Shown here in pieces: positions 48,006-57,892 of a stretch of DNA of 64,000 nucleotides. The translations under genes and the position numbers were made by a program. The notes under the pieces are model-generated. The model did no database searches and was not told where the DNA came from. It saw only the letters and a program-made list of their open reading frames with translations. The stretch's first letter is position 1. Every line of letters begins with the position of its first letter. This DNA comes from Entomomonas moraniae (GTDB lineage: Bacteria > Pseudomonadota > Gammaproteobacteria > Pseudomonadales > Pseudomonadaceae), in assembly GCF_003991975.1 (NCBI RefSeq), contig NZ_CP029822.1:2815648-2879647 (forward strand), written 5' to 3'.

Positions 48006-49052
48006 ATGCCCAAGTATACACTGGCAGAGTTAGCTGAAAAATTTGAAGGAACTGTTAAAGGTAATCCTCAACACATGGTTAGTGGTTTAGCAAGTTTACA
48101 AACTGCTACTGAAGAAGATTTGAGTTTTTTAGCAAATGCCCAATATAAAAAGTTTTTATCTGAGACAAAAGCAGGTGCTGTACTACTTAAAAAAGAACAA
48201 GCTGATTTTTTCGAAGGTAATGCAATACTATTAGATGATCCTTATCTTGCGTATGCAAAGATTTCTTATTTATTTGATACCAAACCTATTAGTAAATCAG
48301 GTATTCATCCTACCGCCGTTGTAGCCGATACAGCGAAGATTGATCCTACCGCGGCTATTGGGGCTTATGCTGTTATTGAGTCTGATGCAGTAATTGGCGC
48401 AGGTGTGACTATCAGTGCTCATTGTTTTATTGGGGCACGTTGTATTATTGGTGAGGGGGGATGGCTAGCCCCGAGAGTAACGCTGTACCACGATGTTAAA
48501 ATAGGTAAAAGAGTTGTTATCCAATCAGGCGCTGTCCTTGGTGGAGAAGGCTTTGGTTTTGCAATCGATAAAGGTGACTGGTTTAGAATTGCACAAATTG
48601 GCGGTGTTACATTAGGTGATGATGTCGAGATCGGTGCTAATACTACTGTTGATCGTGGTGCATTAGCTGATACCGTGATCGGTAACGATGTTAAACTAGA
48701 TAATCAGATTATGATTGGCCATAATGTCCAAGTAGGTGATCATACAGCAATGGCTGCTTGTGTAGGTATTTCTGGTAGTACAAAAATCGGTAAACGTTGT
48801 ATTATTGGGGGTAGTGTTGGTATGGCTGGCCATTTAGAAATTTGTGATAATGTTATGCTAACAGGTATGACAATGGTTACACGTTCTATTTCTGAGCCGG
48901 GTACTTATTCATCTGGTACTTCTATGCAAACATCAACGGAATGGCGAAAAAGTGTTGCACGATTTAGGCATTTAGATGAAATGGCACGAAAAATACAGCA
49001 ATTAGAAAAAAAATTAGCAAATATTGAGCTTAATAATAAAAGTTCGTCGTAG
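48006..49052 (+). CDS. lpxD: UDP-3-O-acylglucosamine N-acyltransferase
   Basis: LpxD adds the second acyl chain in lipid A synthesis. The 348-residue trimeric enzyme has an N-terminal uridine-binding domain (to about 100), a left-handed beta-helix of hexapeptide repeats (about 100-300) with [20 protein letters not shown] holding the catalytic histidine, and a C-terminal helix. It follows skp by nine bases. Confidence 0.97.
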   Translation: MPKYTLAELAEKFEGTVKGNPQHMVSGLASLQTATEEDLSFLANAQYKKFLSETKAGAVLLKKEQADFFEGNAILLDDPYLAYAKISYLFDTKPISKSGIHPTAVVADTAKIDPTAAIGAYAVIESDAVIGAGVTISAHCFIGARCIIGEGGWLAPRVTLYHDVKIGKRVVIQSGAVLGGEGFGFAIDKGDWFRIAQIGGVTLGDDVEIGANTTVDRGALADTVIGNDVKLDNQIMIGHNVQVGDHTAMAACVGISGSTKIGKRCIIGGSVGMAGHLEICDNVMLTGMTMVTRSISEPGTYSSGTSMQTSTEWRKSVARFRHLDEMARKIQQLEKKLANIELNNKSSS

Positions 49053-49117
49053 GGTAGTATATTTTTATAATATACTTCTTAGTAAAATTACATTATAGAA
49101 TAGATAGGTCCGTGTTA

Positions 49118-49567
49118 ATGAAGATGGATATAAAAGAAATTTTCGAGCATTTACCACAACGTTACCCATTTTTGTTGGTGGATCGTGTTGAAGAATTGAA
49201 TTTAGATACTGATGAGAAAACGATTCGTGCATATAAAAATGTAACGATCAATGAGCCTTTTTTTGAAGGGCATTTCCCTGATAACCCGATAATGCCAGGT
49301 GTCTTAGTTTTAGAAGCTATGGCTCAAGCAGCAGGGATTTTAAGTTTTAAAATGATGAATGCCAAACCTGATGATGGAACGGTTTATTATTTTGTGGGTT
49401 CTGATAAGTTAAGAATCCGCCAACCTGTTGTGCCAGGTGATAGACTAGAGTTAAGAGCGAAATTTTTAGGGGTTAAGCGAACCATTTGGAAATTTGAGTG
49501 TAAAGCCTTAGTTGATGGTAAGGAAGTAGCAGCGGCCGAAGTAATTTGTGCTGAGAGAAAGCTATAA
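49118..49567 (+). CDS. fabZ: 3-hydroxyacyl-ACP dehydratase FabZ
   Basis: FabZ dehydrates 3-hydroxyacyl-ACP in fatty-acid synthesis. The 149-residue protein from ATG 49118 (or 49124, [11 protein letters not shown]) has the hotdog-fold motif [24 protein letters not shown] with catalytic His and Glu, and ends AERKL. A GTG at 49112 is in frame but less likely. lpxA normally follows directly but is absent here. Confidence 0.96.
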   Translation: MKMDIKEIFEHLPQRYPFLLVDRVEELNLDTDEKTIRAYKNVTINEPFFEGHFPDNPIMPGVLVLEAMAQAAGILSFKMMNAKPDDGTVYYFVGSDKLRIRQPVVPGDRLELRAKFLGVKRTIWKFECKALVDGKEVAAAEVICAERKL

Positions 49568-49677
49568 ACGGCTTTTTTCATTAATCGCAAAATTTTAATG
49601 AATAACATTGCTTTTGGTGAGATAAAAATAACTGAAAGCAATAATAACAATAGCATATAGATTATTAGGGGTTTTTT
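49568..49677. other. 110-bp gap at the expected lpxA position
   Basis: In most gammaproteobacteria lpxA (about 780 bp) lies between fabZ and lpxB. Here only 110 AT-rich bases remain, with no lpxA remnant. It contains the inverted pair ATTGCTTT (49607-49614) / AAAGCAAT (49635-49642). Confidence 0.7.
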
Positions 49678-50850
49678 GTGACTGATGATTTAATAAACAA
49701 TATTGAATTGCCATCGGATAAGAAGCTTTGTGTTGCTATTGTAGTCGGTGAAACCTCTGGGGATCTTTTAGGTTCAGGACTTATGGCTGAACTTAAAAAG
49801 AGACATCATAATATTGAGTTCGTTGGTGTTGGCGGCTCAAAAATGGAAGCGCAAGGTTTAAGTTCAATGTTCCCTATGGAACGACTCTCTGTTATTGGTA
49901 TTACAGAGGTTTTTGGGCGTATTCCTGAATTATTAAAGCGTCGTTCAAAATTAATCAAGGATATTATTGCGATAAAACCTGATGTGTTTATTGGTATTGA
50001 TGCTCCTGATTTTAATTTAACAATAGAATTGAAATTACGCCGTGCAGGTATTAAGACGATTCATTATGTCAGTCCTTCTGTATGGGCATGGAAGCAAAAG
50101 CGTATTTTTAAAATAAAAGAAGCATGTGATTTAGTTTTAGCGCTATTTCCATTCGAAACGAAAATATATAAAGAACATAATATTCCTGTTGCCTTTGTTG
50201 GGCACCCTCTGGCTGATTCTATTCCCCTTGAGTTAGACAAAAATGCAATTAAGGCGGAGTTAGGATTTTCTGACAGTACTCCTGTGGTTGCTTTAATGCC
50301 TGGTAGTCGTGCGGGAGAAGTCTCTCGTTTAGCGCCTATTTTTTTGGAGACAGCGCTTAAGATTGTTGATAAATATCCTTCCGTGCAATTTGTTATTCCT
50401 TGTGCTAATGCTAGCCGTCGGGAGCAGCTAGAGTCATTATTAAAAGGGTATAAGTTACCAATACGTTTATTGGATGGACAGTCACAAAAAGCATTAGGTG
50501 CTTGTGATGTAGTCTTAATTGCATCGGGAACGGCTACATTAGAAGCTTTGTTATGTGTACGTCCGATGGTTGTTGCCTATAAGCTCACGACATTAAGTTT
50601 TTATCTTATAAAAAGTTTATTTAAGATGCCTTATGTTTCTATACCTAATATTTTAGCAGGGCGTTTTGTGGTGCCTGAGCTGCTTCAGCATGATGCAACA
50701 CCTGAGAAACTTTTTAATGCCTTAGTGCCTTTATTGGATGGAAATATCAAAGATCAAGTAGAAAACTTTAAGGCAACGCATATTGAGTTAAAGCAGAATG
50801 CATCTGAAAAAGCTGCAGAAGCTGTATTAAAACTAATAGCTACTGTTTAA
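49678..50850 (+). CDS. lpxB: Lipid-A-disaccharide synthase
   Basis: LpxB condenses UDP-2,3-diacylglucosamine with lipid X. The 390-residue GT-B (GT19) protein has VVGETSGDLLGSGL, GIDAPDFNL, HYVSPSVWAWKQKR and ALMPGSRAGEVSRL. The start is GTG at 49678 with TTAGGGG upstream. Its last 11 bp overlap the end of convergent tcdA. Confidence 0.97.
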   Translation: MTDDLINNIELPSDKKLCVAIVVGETSGDLLGSGLMAELKKRHHNIEFVGVGGSKMEAQGLSSMFPMERLSVIGITEVFGRIPELLKRRSKLIKDIIAIKPDVFIGIDAPDFNLTIELKLRRAGIKTIHYVSPSVWAWKQKRIFKIKEACDLVLALFPFETKIYKEHNIPVAFVGHPLADSIPLELDKNAIKAELGFSDSTPVVALMPGSRAGEVSRLAPIFLETALKIVDKYPSVQFVIPCANASRREQLESLLKGYKLPIRLLDGQSQKALGACDVVLIASGTATLEALLCVRPMVVAYKLTTLSFYLIKSLFKMPYVSIPNILAGRFVVPELLQHDATPEKLFNALVPLLDGNIKDQVENFKATHIELKQNASEKAAEAVLKLIATV

Positions 50851-51646
50851 TTTCGCGTTCACTGGGTCGTCTGCTGCCCTGTACTATCTTTTCTATTATT
50901 TTAGAGGCTGCTGTCATTCCAAAACTGGCAGTTACCATTGTGATAGCACCAAAACCACCACTGCAATCTAATCGAGTTCCTTCTCCTGTAAAGCCTTTTG
51001 TTTGGCAAACGGAACCATCTGGCTGGGGATAACGCAATTGTTCAGTAGAGAATACACATGGAACACTGTAGTGTCGCCCTGTCGTTTTGGAAAAACCATA
51101 ATCTTTACGTAAAAGAGAGCGAACCTTTGCTGCTAGTGGATCATTGTAAGTTTTATTAAGGTCTGTAATTTGAATTTGGGTTGGATCAATTTGTCCGCCT
51201 GCACCACCTGTTGTTACAATCTGAATCTTTCTACGCTTACACCAAGCAATTAAAGCTGCTTTTGCTTGGACACTATCAATACAATCAATGGCCCCATCTA
51301 AGTCATTGTGAATGAGTTCAGGAATAGTTTCTCGTGTTACAAAATCATGGATAGCATGCACCGTACAAATAGGGTTAATAGCCCTTATTCTTTCAGCCAT
51401 GACATCAACTTTTGGCTTACCAATAGTATCTTCTAACGTATGGAGTTGACGGTTAGTATTTGATACGCAGATGTCATCAAGATCAATCAGGGTTATCTCC
51501 CCAACTCCCGTACGAGCTAAGGATTCTGCTGCCCAAGTACCAACTCCGCCAATTCCGATGATGGCAATATGTGCTTTTTGTATCTTGTCGAGCCCTTGTA
51601 CACCATATAAGCGCGCAATGCCTGCAAAACGTGGATCAATTATCAT
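50840..51646 (-). CDS. tcdA: tRNA threonylcarbamoyladenosine dehydratase TcdA (CsdL)
   Basis: TcdA cyclises t6A in tRNA to ct6A. The 268-residue E1-like protein has the nucleotide-binding [17 protein letters not shown] (about 31-47), [13 protein letters not shown], the CIDSVQAK region and a C-terminal segment [12 protein letters not shown]. It starts four bases inside the end of rnhB (ATGA overlap), so it is the second gene of an rnhB-tcdA unit facing lpxB. Confidence 0.93.
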   Translation of the reverse strand: MIIDPRFAGIARLYGVQGLDKIQKAHIAIIGIGGVGTWAAESLARTGVGEITLIDLDDICVSNTNRQLHTLEDTIGKPKVDVMAERIRAINPICTVHAIHDFVTRETIPELIHNDLDGAIDCIDSVQAKAALIAWCKRRKIQIVTTGGAGGQIDPTQIQITDLNKTYNDPLAAKVRSLLRKDYGFSKTTGRHYSVPCVFSTEQLRYPQPDGSVCQTKGFTGEGTRLDCSGGFGAITMVTASFGMTAASKIIEKIVQGSRRPSEREIKQ

Positions 51647-52257
51647 ATTGTTCTGTCTTTAAATAGTTCACTAGCCAATCTTACGGGGGCAAAAGATTGG
51701 CGGTGTATAGGTGTGGGGCCGAGTTTTTTAAGTGCTGCTAAGTGAACAGGGGTAGGATAGCCTTTATGGGCAGCAATACCATAGGCTGGGAACTCTTTAT
51801 CGAGAGCGATCATTTCTCTATCTCGACTTACTTTAGCTAAAATGGAGGCGGCGGCAATGGCAGGTACACTAGAATCGCCCTGTATAACTGCTTTACAAGG
51901 TACGGAAGTATTAGGACATTTATTACCATCAATGAGTGCTAATTTGGGTTCAATGCTCAAACCTTCTATAGCACGCTTCATTGCAAGTAGCGTTGCTTGT
52001 AGAATATTTATCTCATCAATTTCTGATACTTCAGCACGGGCAATAGACCAAGCCAGTGCTTTTTGCTTTATTTCATCAAACAGTAAATTACGCTTATTTT
52101 CAGAAAGTTTTTTTGAGTCATTTAAGCCTATAATTGGCTTGTTAGGGTCAAGAATAACGGCAGCTGTGACAACAGGGCCACACAAAGGGCCCCGACCAAC
52201 TTCATCAACCCCAGCGACTAATGTTTCAACCAAATTAAAGTCTAAGCCTAATTGCAT
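51643..52257 (-). CDS. rnhB: Ribonuclease HII
   Basis: RNase HII cuts RNA in DNA at single ribonucleotides. The 204 residues have [15 protein letters not shown] with D18/E19, the central [10 protein letters not shown] and [12 protein letters not shown]. In most relatives it is downstream of lpxB on the same strand; here it is inverted and overlaps tcdA by four bases. Confidence 0.96.
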   Translation of the reverse strand: MQLGLDFNLVETLVAGVDEVGRGPLCGPVVTAAVILDPNKPIIGLNDSKKLSENKRNLLFDEIKQKALAWSIARAEVSEIDEINILQATLLAMKRAIEGLSIEPKLALIDGNKCPNTSVPCKAVIQGDSSVPAIAAASILAKVSRDREMIALDKEFPAYGIAAHKGYPTPVHLAALKKLGPTPIHRQSFAPVRLASELFKDRTI

Positions 52258-52296
52258 AGAATAACCATTGTAAAAAGTGTAGACCTATTATAGCAG

Positions 52297-52638
52297 TTAG
52301 CTACGGAAGATAAAGAAAACAGCACCGAGCATACAGCAGCCAGCCCATAAATAGTCTAGCTTGAGTGGTTGATTCATAACATAGACACTAAAGGGAATAA
52401 ATACAGCTAAAGTAATTACCTCTTGCATGATCTTTAATTGACCTAAAGAGAGTTGTGTAAAACCAATACGGTTAGCAGGGACTTGAATAAGGTATTCGCC
52501 GAGGGCAATAACCCAACTGACTAGTGCTGCAATAATCCATGGTTTACTTTGCATGGTGCGAAGATGCCCATACCAAGCATAGGTCATGAAAAGATTAGAG
52601 GCCGTGAGCATGAGAGCAGTAATTAACCAAACGGGCAT
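52297..52638 (-). CDS. DUF486 (DMT-like) small membrane protein
   Basis: This 113-residue protein has four hydrophobic helices and the DUF486 pattern (TASNLFMTYAWYGHL, WVIALGEYLIQVPANRIG, QLKIMQEVITLAVF). It resembles half-sized drug/metabolite transporters, and its function is unknown. It is monocistronic on the minus strand upstream of rnhB. Confidence 0.8.
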   Translation of the reverse strand: MPVWLITALMLTASNLFMTYAWYGHLRTMQSKPWIIAALVSWVIALGEYLIQVPANRIGFTQLSLGQLKIMQEVITLAVFIPFSVYVMNQPLKLDYLWAGCCMLGAVFFIFRS

Positions 52639-52926
52639 GATAAGCTTCCTTGTAGCAGTTTTAGTAGTGTTGGGTAGTGAATTTATTTCAGCTAATAATT
52701 ACTCAAAAGAAAATGAATAGCTTAATAGATAGGTCTTAAGGTTATGTTCGTTATATTTTTATTTATTATAAAAGCATTGGTTTAGTATGATCAATATAGT
52801 CTTTTTTATTTTAGTAATTTAAACATAAAACTTTATGAAAATTACATGAAGTATTGTTATTAAGCTATGGTAATTTGGGAGTGATTTTATTATTATGGGA
52901 CTTTAGTCTATATTAAGTTGGCTACC

Positions 52927-55170
52927 ATGTACTCTTCTAAATCCCTCCTATTTTTTGTGCCATTAATTACTTTTACATCTTTTGTTTATGCCGACAAGAG
53001 CTACGTTGATGCTGATTTTTCTTCAACAGCAAGTGCCATTCAAAGTAATAGTACGACTGGTAATGTAACAATTAATACTACAAATGCTTCAACTCCTCAT
53101 ATTGTGACAAATGGGTATGGTCTTGAGGTTTTAGACGGTACTAGCTTTAATGTTAATAATACCAATGACTTTACAATTGATGGTTCTTGGGGCATTAGAG
53201 TATTGAATAGTACTGGCAGTGGTATTAGCCAATTAATGTTAAATGGCCCAGGTAATTTGGTTATCAATAGTTCTGGTCAACGTGGTATTTTTGTTGGTAG
53301 AGACAGTGAGCTAATCAGTGACTCTAAGGTATTGATAAACGCAAATATGGCAGGTATTTGGGGATATGACTCTGGACGTATGACTTTTAACAAAGAGGTT
53401 GATATTACTGCCAATAACTACGGGGTTATTGTTCAGAAAGCCGACCCTAGTATGGCAGACCCTACTATTACGTTTAATGGTAAAGTAGCTATCAATATTC
53501 TAGGTTCAGGGTCTGCTGTTGTTGCACAAGGAGTTCCTATACCTGGTCAAGGTATTAATGCGCAAGGTGGTAAAATTGAGTTTAAGAATGGTTTAGAAGC
53601 AACTACTGCTGATGGCAATGTTATTGAGTCTACAGATAGTACTCAGGTGATAGTTAATGGAGATAGCTATTTAACATCCAGTAATGGTACATCAATGGTT
53701 GCCCTTGCTGCTGATTATGGGCAAATAGATATCAATGACAAAGCTATAATAAATGGTCATGTTGCGGGTATTGATAATGGCGTTGTCAATTTAAACTTAA
53801 CCGCAGGCTCTATTATTACAGGAGCGATGACAACTAACTCTGGTACTGGGCAGGTTAATGTTAATATGGCTGGCGGAACTTGGAATATGACAGAAAGTTC
53901 TGATATTACCTCATTAGCATTAAGTAATACCCAAGTAAAATTTACTGATACTAATTTTAGTAAGTTAACGAGTAAATCATTATCAGGCAACGGCAATTTT
54001 ACATTAAAAACTGATATTGTAGCTGGTCAGGGGGATAAACTTGTTATTACTGATAGTTCGTCAGGAAGTCACTCTATTACAGTTAATAATCAAGGCAGTA
54101 GCCTGACTAATGGCACTGAAAAGTTAACAGTTGTTGAAACGGGAGATGGAGGAGCTAATTTTTCATTAGCTAACTCTGTGGAACTGGGTGGTTTTGAGTA
54201 TGGTTTACAAAGAGCTACCGCCGATTCAAAAAATTGGGAGTTAGTGGGGAGAGGCCAAAAAACATCTACAGCGGAAGCAAGCATCAGTTTTTTAAATTCG
54301 GCTTATTTACTTAACTACATAGATACTCAAACTTTATTTCAGCGCATGGGAGATTTAAAAGCAGTTAATGGTCAAGAGGGTAATTTCTGGATAAGAGGAT
54401 ATGGTGGTAAATTAAATTCGTTTAATAGCAATCAGCTTCATGGATTTGACATGAATTACAATGGTTACCAGTTAGGTATAGATAAACTCTTAGAAATAAG
54501 CAATGGCAATCTCTATCTTGGAACTATGCTAGGTTATACGCATGCTGACCCTGATTATAAAAGGGGAAATGGCACAGTAAAAGATTACAATGCTGGATTA
54601 TATGGCACCTACATAGATAATACTGGTTTTTATGTTGATGCGGTTGCAAAATATATGTACATGCGTAATCGCTTTGATGTCATTGATACTGCTGGTCGTA
54701 CTGTCAAAGGTACTGCAAAAAATCAAGGCTATAGCCTTTCCATTGAAGTTGGTAAGCGCTTTGCCATTAGTAACACTGCTTTTTATATAGAGCCCCAATC
54801 GCAACTAACTTATAGCTATATGGGTGACTCCACTACACATGCTTCAAATGGGCTCAAAGTAAAGCTCAATAGTTATAATTCAACACTAGCCAGAGCTGGA
54901 GCCGCAGTAGGATATCAAGTGAATAATGCTCAAAACCCCATTGATATCTATATTAAGGCAGGCTATGTCAAAGAGTTTTCTGGTAAAACTTCGTATAAGT
55001 TAAATCAATACAAAGAAAAATATAATTTTAGAGGTGGCTGGGTTGATAGCGCTGTAGGCGCGAATGTACAGCTTAATAATCGTCATAATATTTATGGTGA
55101 AGTCAGCTATGCCAATGGCGACCGCTTTGATAAACAACAAATTAATTTAGGTTATCGCTATCAGTTTTAA
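52927..55170 (+). CDS. Type Va autotransporter, intact
   Basis: This protein of 747 residues has a signal peptide (MYSSKSLLFFVPLITFTSFVYA), a passenger rich in Ser/Thr/Asn/Gly forming a predicted beta-helix (about 25-440) and an autotransporter barrel from about residue 487 (NFWIRGYGGKLNSF) to the end LGYRYQF. A TTG at 52918 is an alternative in-frame start; neither has a strong ribosome site. Linker and barrel align with the pseudogene at 5574-8231 (TSTAEASISFLNSAYL versus TTTAEAATSFLNVAYL). No catalytic triad was seen, so adhesion is more likely than protease activity. Substrate unknown. Confidence 0.88.
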   Translation: MYSSKSLLFFVPLITFTSFVYADKSYVDADFSSTASAIQSNSTTGNVTINTTNASTPHIVTNGYGLEVLDGTSFNVNNTNDFTIDGSWGIRVLNSTGSGISQLMLNGPGNLVINSSGQRGIFVGRDSELISDSKVLINANMAGIWGYDSGRMTFNKEVDITANNYGVIVQKADPSMADPTITFNGKVAINILGSGSAVVAQGVPIPGQGINAQGGKIEFKNGLEATTADGNVIESTDSTQVIVNGDSYLTSSNGTSMVALAADYGQIDINDKAIINGHVAGIDNGVVNLNLTAGSIITGAMTTNSGTGQVNVNMAGGTWNMTESSDITSLALSNTQVKFTDTNFSKLTSKSLSGNGNFTLKTDIVAGQGDKLVITDSSSGSHSITVNNQGSSLTNGTEKLTVVETGDGGANFSLANSVELGGFEYGLQRATADSKNWELVGRGQKTSTAEASISFLNSAYLLNYIDTQTLFQRMGDLKAVNGQEGNFWIRGYGGKLNSFNSNQLHGFDMNYNGYQLGIDKLLEISNGNLYLGTMLGYTHADPDYKRGNGTVKDYNAGLYGTYIDNTGFYVDAVAKYMYMRNRFDVIDTAGRTVKGTAKNQGYSLSIEVGKRFAISNTAFYIEPQSQLTYSYMGDSTTHASNGLKVKLNSYNSTLARAGAAVGYQVNNAQNPIDIYIKAGYVKEFSGKTSYKLNQYKEKYNFRGGWVDSAVGANVQLNNRHNIYGEVSYANGDRFDKQQINLGYRYQF

Positions 55171-55180
55171 TTAATCTAAC

Positions 55181-55218
55181 ATCAATAAATAAGGTAACTC
55201 AACACTTTATTTATTGAT
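55181..55218 (+). terminator. Autotransporter terminator
   Basis: ATCAATAAATAA (55181-55192) and TTATTTATTGAT (55207-55218) form a 12-bp stem directly after the autotransporter stop. Confidence 0.65.
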
Positions 55219-55257
55219 TCTGCAGTTAAGTATAGTGTGAAGATTAACAGAGTTTAA

Positions 55258-55273
55258 TGGGCTTTTCCGCCCA
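55258..55273 (-). terminator. Short hairpin at the end of the DUF1302 gene
   Basis: TGGGC (55258-55262), loop TTTTCC, GCCCA (55269-55273) lies just past the DUF1302 stop on the minus strand. The stem is short, so this is tentative. Confidence 0.4.
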
Positions 55274-55290
55274 GTGAATTAAGTTACCAT

Positions 55291-57033
55291 TTAGAACTTA
55301 AGCCCTATTTCTAAACTAGCAAAGTCTCTGTCTGCCCACGTATTATAACGACCGCCAAAAAAGTTAGTATAGTTGAGGCTTACATAATAAGTTCTCAGAT
55401 ATTCTGCTTTAAGTCCTAAACTTAAAGCTTTACGCCCCTCAACAAAAGTAGCTTCATTGCTAGGGGAGTAGCCTTGGATATCATGCAGCCAGCTTATGCT
55501 TGGTTTAAGAGAAAGTCGTGAGATGAAAATGTTTTGGTAATCCCACTCCCCGCGTATTCTGTAGCCCCATGAAAAGCGTGTAGTAAAGCCATTTTTTTCA
55601 CAATAGTTTGTCAGGGCTGAACAGTTATAGGCATTGCCAAAGACTGCATCTCTTCCATAGAGTGTTTGGTTATCAAGCCCTGCTACGTAAACCATGCCTA
55701 TGGCTGAGGTTAGCTTAAATTCTTCTGCGCCCATGGCTTCATTAGCCGTTTGGGTAATACTGGTTTGGAATTGGCTAACACGCTTTCGGTCATACCCCTT
55801 AATTGTTTGATTAGCAATGGATGCTATTGGGCCGTTAGTTGTGGTATTAAAAAGTTCAACAGGGCTAACTTGGATGGGCATATTGGGGCGGTAGCTGAAC
55901 TCCCCGCGCCATGTTAAATCAGCACGGATATCTTTATTAAAACTAACGCCATAGAGGTGAATATTCTCAGGGTATTTCATAAAGTAACTACTATTACCTG
56001 CTAACCAACTAGGTGTTAGTTGTGCCAGTCCTGCCGCTTGGTTGATAGCACTTTGACTGGCTGTTCGGCCATTAATAAATGCTGTTCGGCTATGATAGTT
56101 GATGGCATAAAACCCGAGATCAGCTCCTAGGGGTTCTGCATAGTAATTGATGGCAATACCAAATTGCCCTGATGTTTTAGGGCGTTGGTCTTTAGTTTGT
56201 CGCACTAGAATACCCTCTGGCGTAATATTGAGGCCATTGAGTGCATTTAAATCACCCGCTGAGAGCTGGTTACTTCCTTCGAGTACACGAAGATTGTTAG
56301 AGCATCCATGAGTCGTATAGTCTGTCATTGCGAAAAAGGAGTTACAATTCGCATCGGCATCAGGCCTCCAGTCTAACTGATAAAATAAATCAGTAGAGAG
56401 CTTATCGGTTAATTGCTGAGAGAAAGACAATAGGTTGACAGGAACACGCTCAGCTCTTGTATCCATATCAGGGCGCCAACCTTCTCGATAATCCATTGGA
56501 TTGATAATATTAATGCCACCTAAAAAAAATTGTTCTTCACCCCAGTTGAGGTATTGTCTACCAAGCTTAATCGTTCCTTGTTTGCCTTGAATCTGGTAGT
56601 GGTGATAAATGAAGGCTTCTTGCCATTGTGCACCTGATCCACGTGAGTTGCTGTAACGACCGCGATCACTGATATTAGCAAATGCTTGGTGTTGGTTCTT
56701 CTCGACAAAATCGTACCAGTATTGAGCACTAACGACTAACCCATAATCTTGGTATTTAAGGTGTAAGCGATTTTTACCTTTGAGTAAGCGAGAGAAACTA
56801 TCACCTTTTTTAAAATTTAAGCGATTATTATCACTTGTACTAGCAAAGCCTCTCCCACCATTACTGCTGCCAATAAAGTAATGATCAGGTTTAGTGGTTG
56901 CCCATTGGTTTTTTAAGGAGAGCTCAGTATCTAATTGGCCCTCAATAGAGCCTATGCTGATAGGGAGTGCAAGAACATTTGAACAAGCGAATAGTAAGGA
57001 GCTAACCGTGAAAGGTAACTTATATGACGGCAT
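55291..57033 (-). CDS. DUF1302 family outer-membrane protein
   Basis: This 580-residue exported protein of the DUF1302 family has a signal peptide ending about residue 22 (FACSNVLALP), many alternating hydrophobic/polar strands and a terminal phenylalanine (ASLEIGLKF), consistent with a beta-barrel. Motifs include LKLGRQYLNWGEEQFF-like GRQYLNWGEE and INIINPMDYREGWRPDMD. In Pseudomonas such proteins often partner DUF1329 proteins and sit with hydrophobic-substrate genes; no DUF1329 gene is here. Function unknown. It is separated from fabI by a terminator. Confidence 0.82.
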   Translation of the reverse strand: MPSYKLPFTVSSLLFACSNVLALPISIGSIEGQLDTELSLKNQWATTKPDHYFIGSSNGGRGFASTSDNNRLNFKKGDSFSRLLKGKNRLHLKYQDYGLVVSAQYWYDFVEKNQHQAFANISDRGRYSNSRGSGAQWQEAFIYHHYQIQGKQGTIKLGRQYLNWGEEQFFLGGINIINPMDYREGWRPDMDTRAERVPVNLLSFSQQLTDKLSTDLFYQLDWRPDADANCNSFFAMTDYTTHGCSNNLRVLEGSNQLSAGDLNALNGLNITPEGILVRQTKDQRPKTSGQFGIAINYYAEPLGADLGFYAINYHSRTAFINGRTASQSAINQAAGLAQLTPSWLAGNSSYFMKYPENIHLYGVSFNKDIRADLTWRGEFSYRPNMPIQVSPVELFNTTTNGPIASIANQTIKGYDRKRVSQFQTSITQTANEAMGAEEFKLTSAIGMVYVAGLDNQTLYGRDAVFGNAYNCSALTNYCEKNGFTTRFSWGYRIRGEWDYQNIFISRLSLKPSISWLHDIQGYSPSNEATFVEGRKALSLGLKAEYLRTYYVSLNYTNFFGGRYNTWADRDFASLEIGLKF

Positions 57034-57064
57034 TGTTTGAGTTCCTTTCTATTGCATCAGATTT

Positions 57065-57087
57065 GCCGCCCAGTAGTGCTGGGCGGT
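57065..57087 (-). terminator. fabI (yej operon) terminator
   Basis: GCCGCCCAG (57065-57073), loop TAGTG, CTGGGCGGT (57079-57087) is a strong GC stem just after the fabI stop on the minus strand. Confidence 0.75.
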
Positions 57088-57094
57088 AGATCTA

Positions 57095-57889
57095 TTAGTC
57101 TTCTAATGTTCCCATGGCTGTTGTATTGAAGCCACCATCAACATAAAGGATTTCACCTGATATACCTGATGCTAAATCAGAGCATAAGAAAGCTGCTGCA
57201 TTACCTACTTCATCAATCGTTACATTACGGCGAAGAGGGGTTTGACGCTCATTTGCTGCTAACATTTTACGGAAGCTTTTAATGCCTGATGCCGCTAATG
57301 TACGGATAGGGCCTGCAGAAATAGCATTAACACGAATACCTTCAGGGCCTAAACTACCTGCTAAGTAACGAACACCGGCCTCAAGGCTGGCTTTTGCCAT
57401 ACCCATTACGTTGTAGTTAGGCATGGTACGTTCAGCACCAAGGTAAGATAAGGTTATTAACGAACCGTTACGGCCTTCTAACATTTTACGGCCCGCTTTA
57501 GCTAAGGCTACGAAGCTATAAGAGCTGATATCATGAGCAATTTTGAAACCTTCACGTGTTGTTACACTGGTAAAGTCTCCATCTAGTTGATCACCAGGTG
57601 CAAAGCCAACTGCGTGAACGATAATGTCTAGGCCATCCCATTTTTCACTAAGGTCAGCAAAGACTTGATCAATTTGCTCATCGCTGGCAACATCACATGG
57701 AAAGCAAAGTTCTTTGCTTGAACCCCAACCCTCAGCAAACTCCTCTACACGTCCTTTTAACTTGTCATTTTGATAAGTAAAAGCAAGCTCAGCTCCTTCA
57801 CGGTGCATTGCTGCTGCAATACCAGATGCGATTGATAATTTACTAGCTACGCCAACAATTAGCGCACGCTTACCTGTTAAAAAACCCAT
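57095..57889 (-). CDS. fabI: Enoyl-[acyl-carrier-protein] reductase (NADH) FabI
   Basis: FabI reduces trans-2-enoyl-ACP in the last step of elongation and is the triclosan target. The 264-residue SDR protein shows the Y-x6-Y-x6-K catalytic pattern in [37 protein letters not shown] and [14 protein letters not shown]. It starts four bases after the yejF stop and so belongs to the yej operon, as in Pseudomonas. Confidence 0.97.
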   Translation of the reverse strand: MGFLTGKRALIVGVASKLSIASGIAAAMHREGAELAFTYQNDKLKGRVEEFAEGWGSSKELCFPCDVASDEQIDQVFADLSEKWDGLDIIVHAVGFAPGDQLDGDFTSVTTREGFKIAHDISSYSFVALAKAGRKMLEGRNGSLITLSYLGAERTMPNYNVMGMAKASLEAGVRYLAGSLGPEGIRVNAISAGPIRTLAASGIKSFRKMLAANERQTPLRRNVTIDEVGNAAAFLCSDLASGISGEILYVDGGFNTTAMGTLED

Positions 57890-57892
57890 AAT

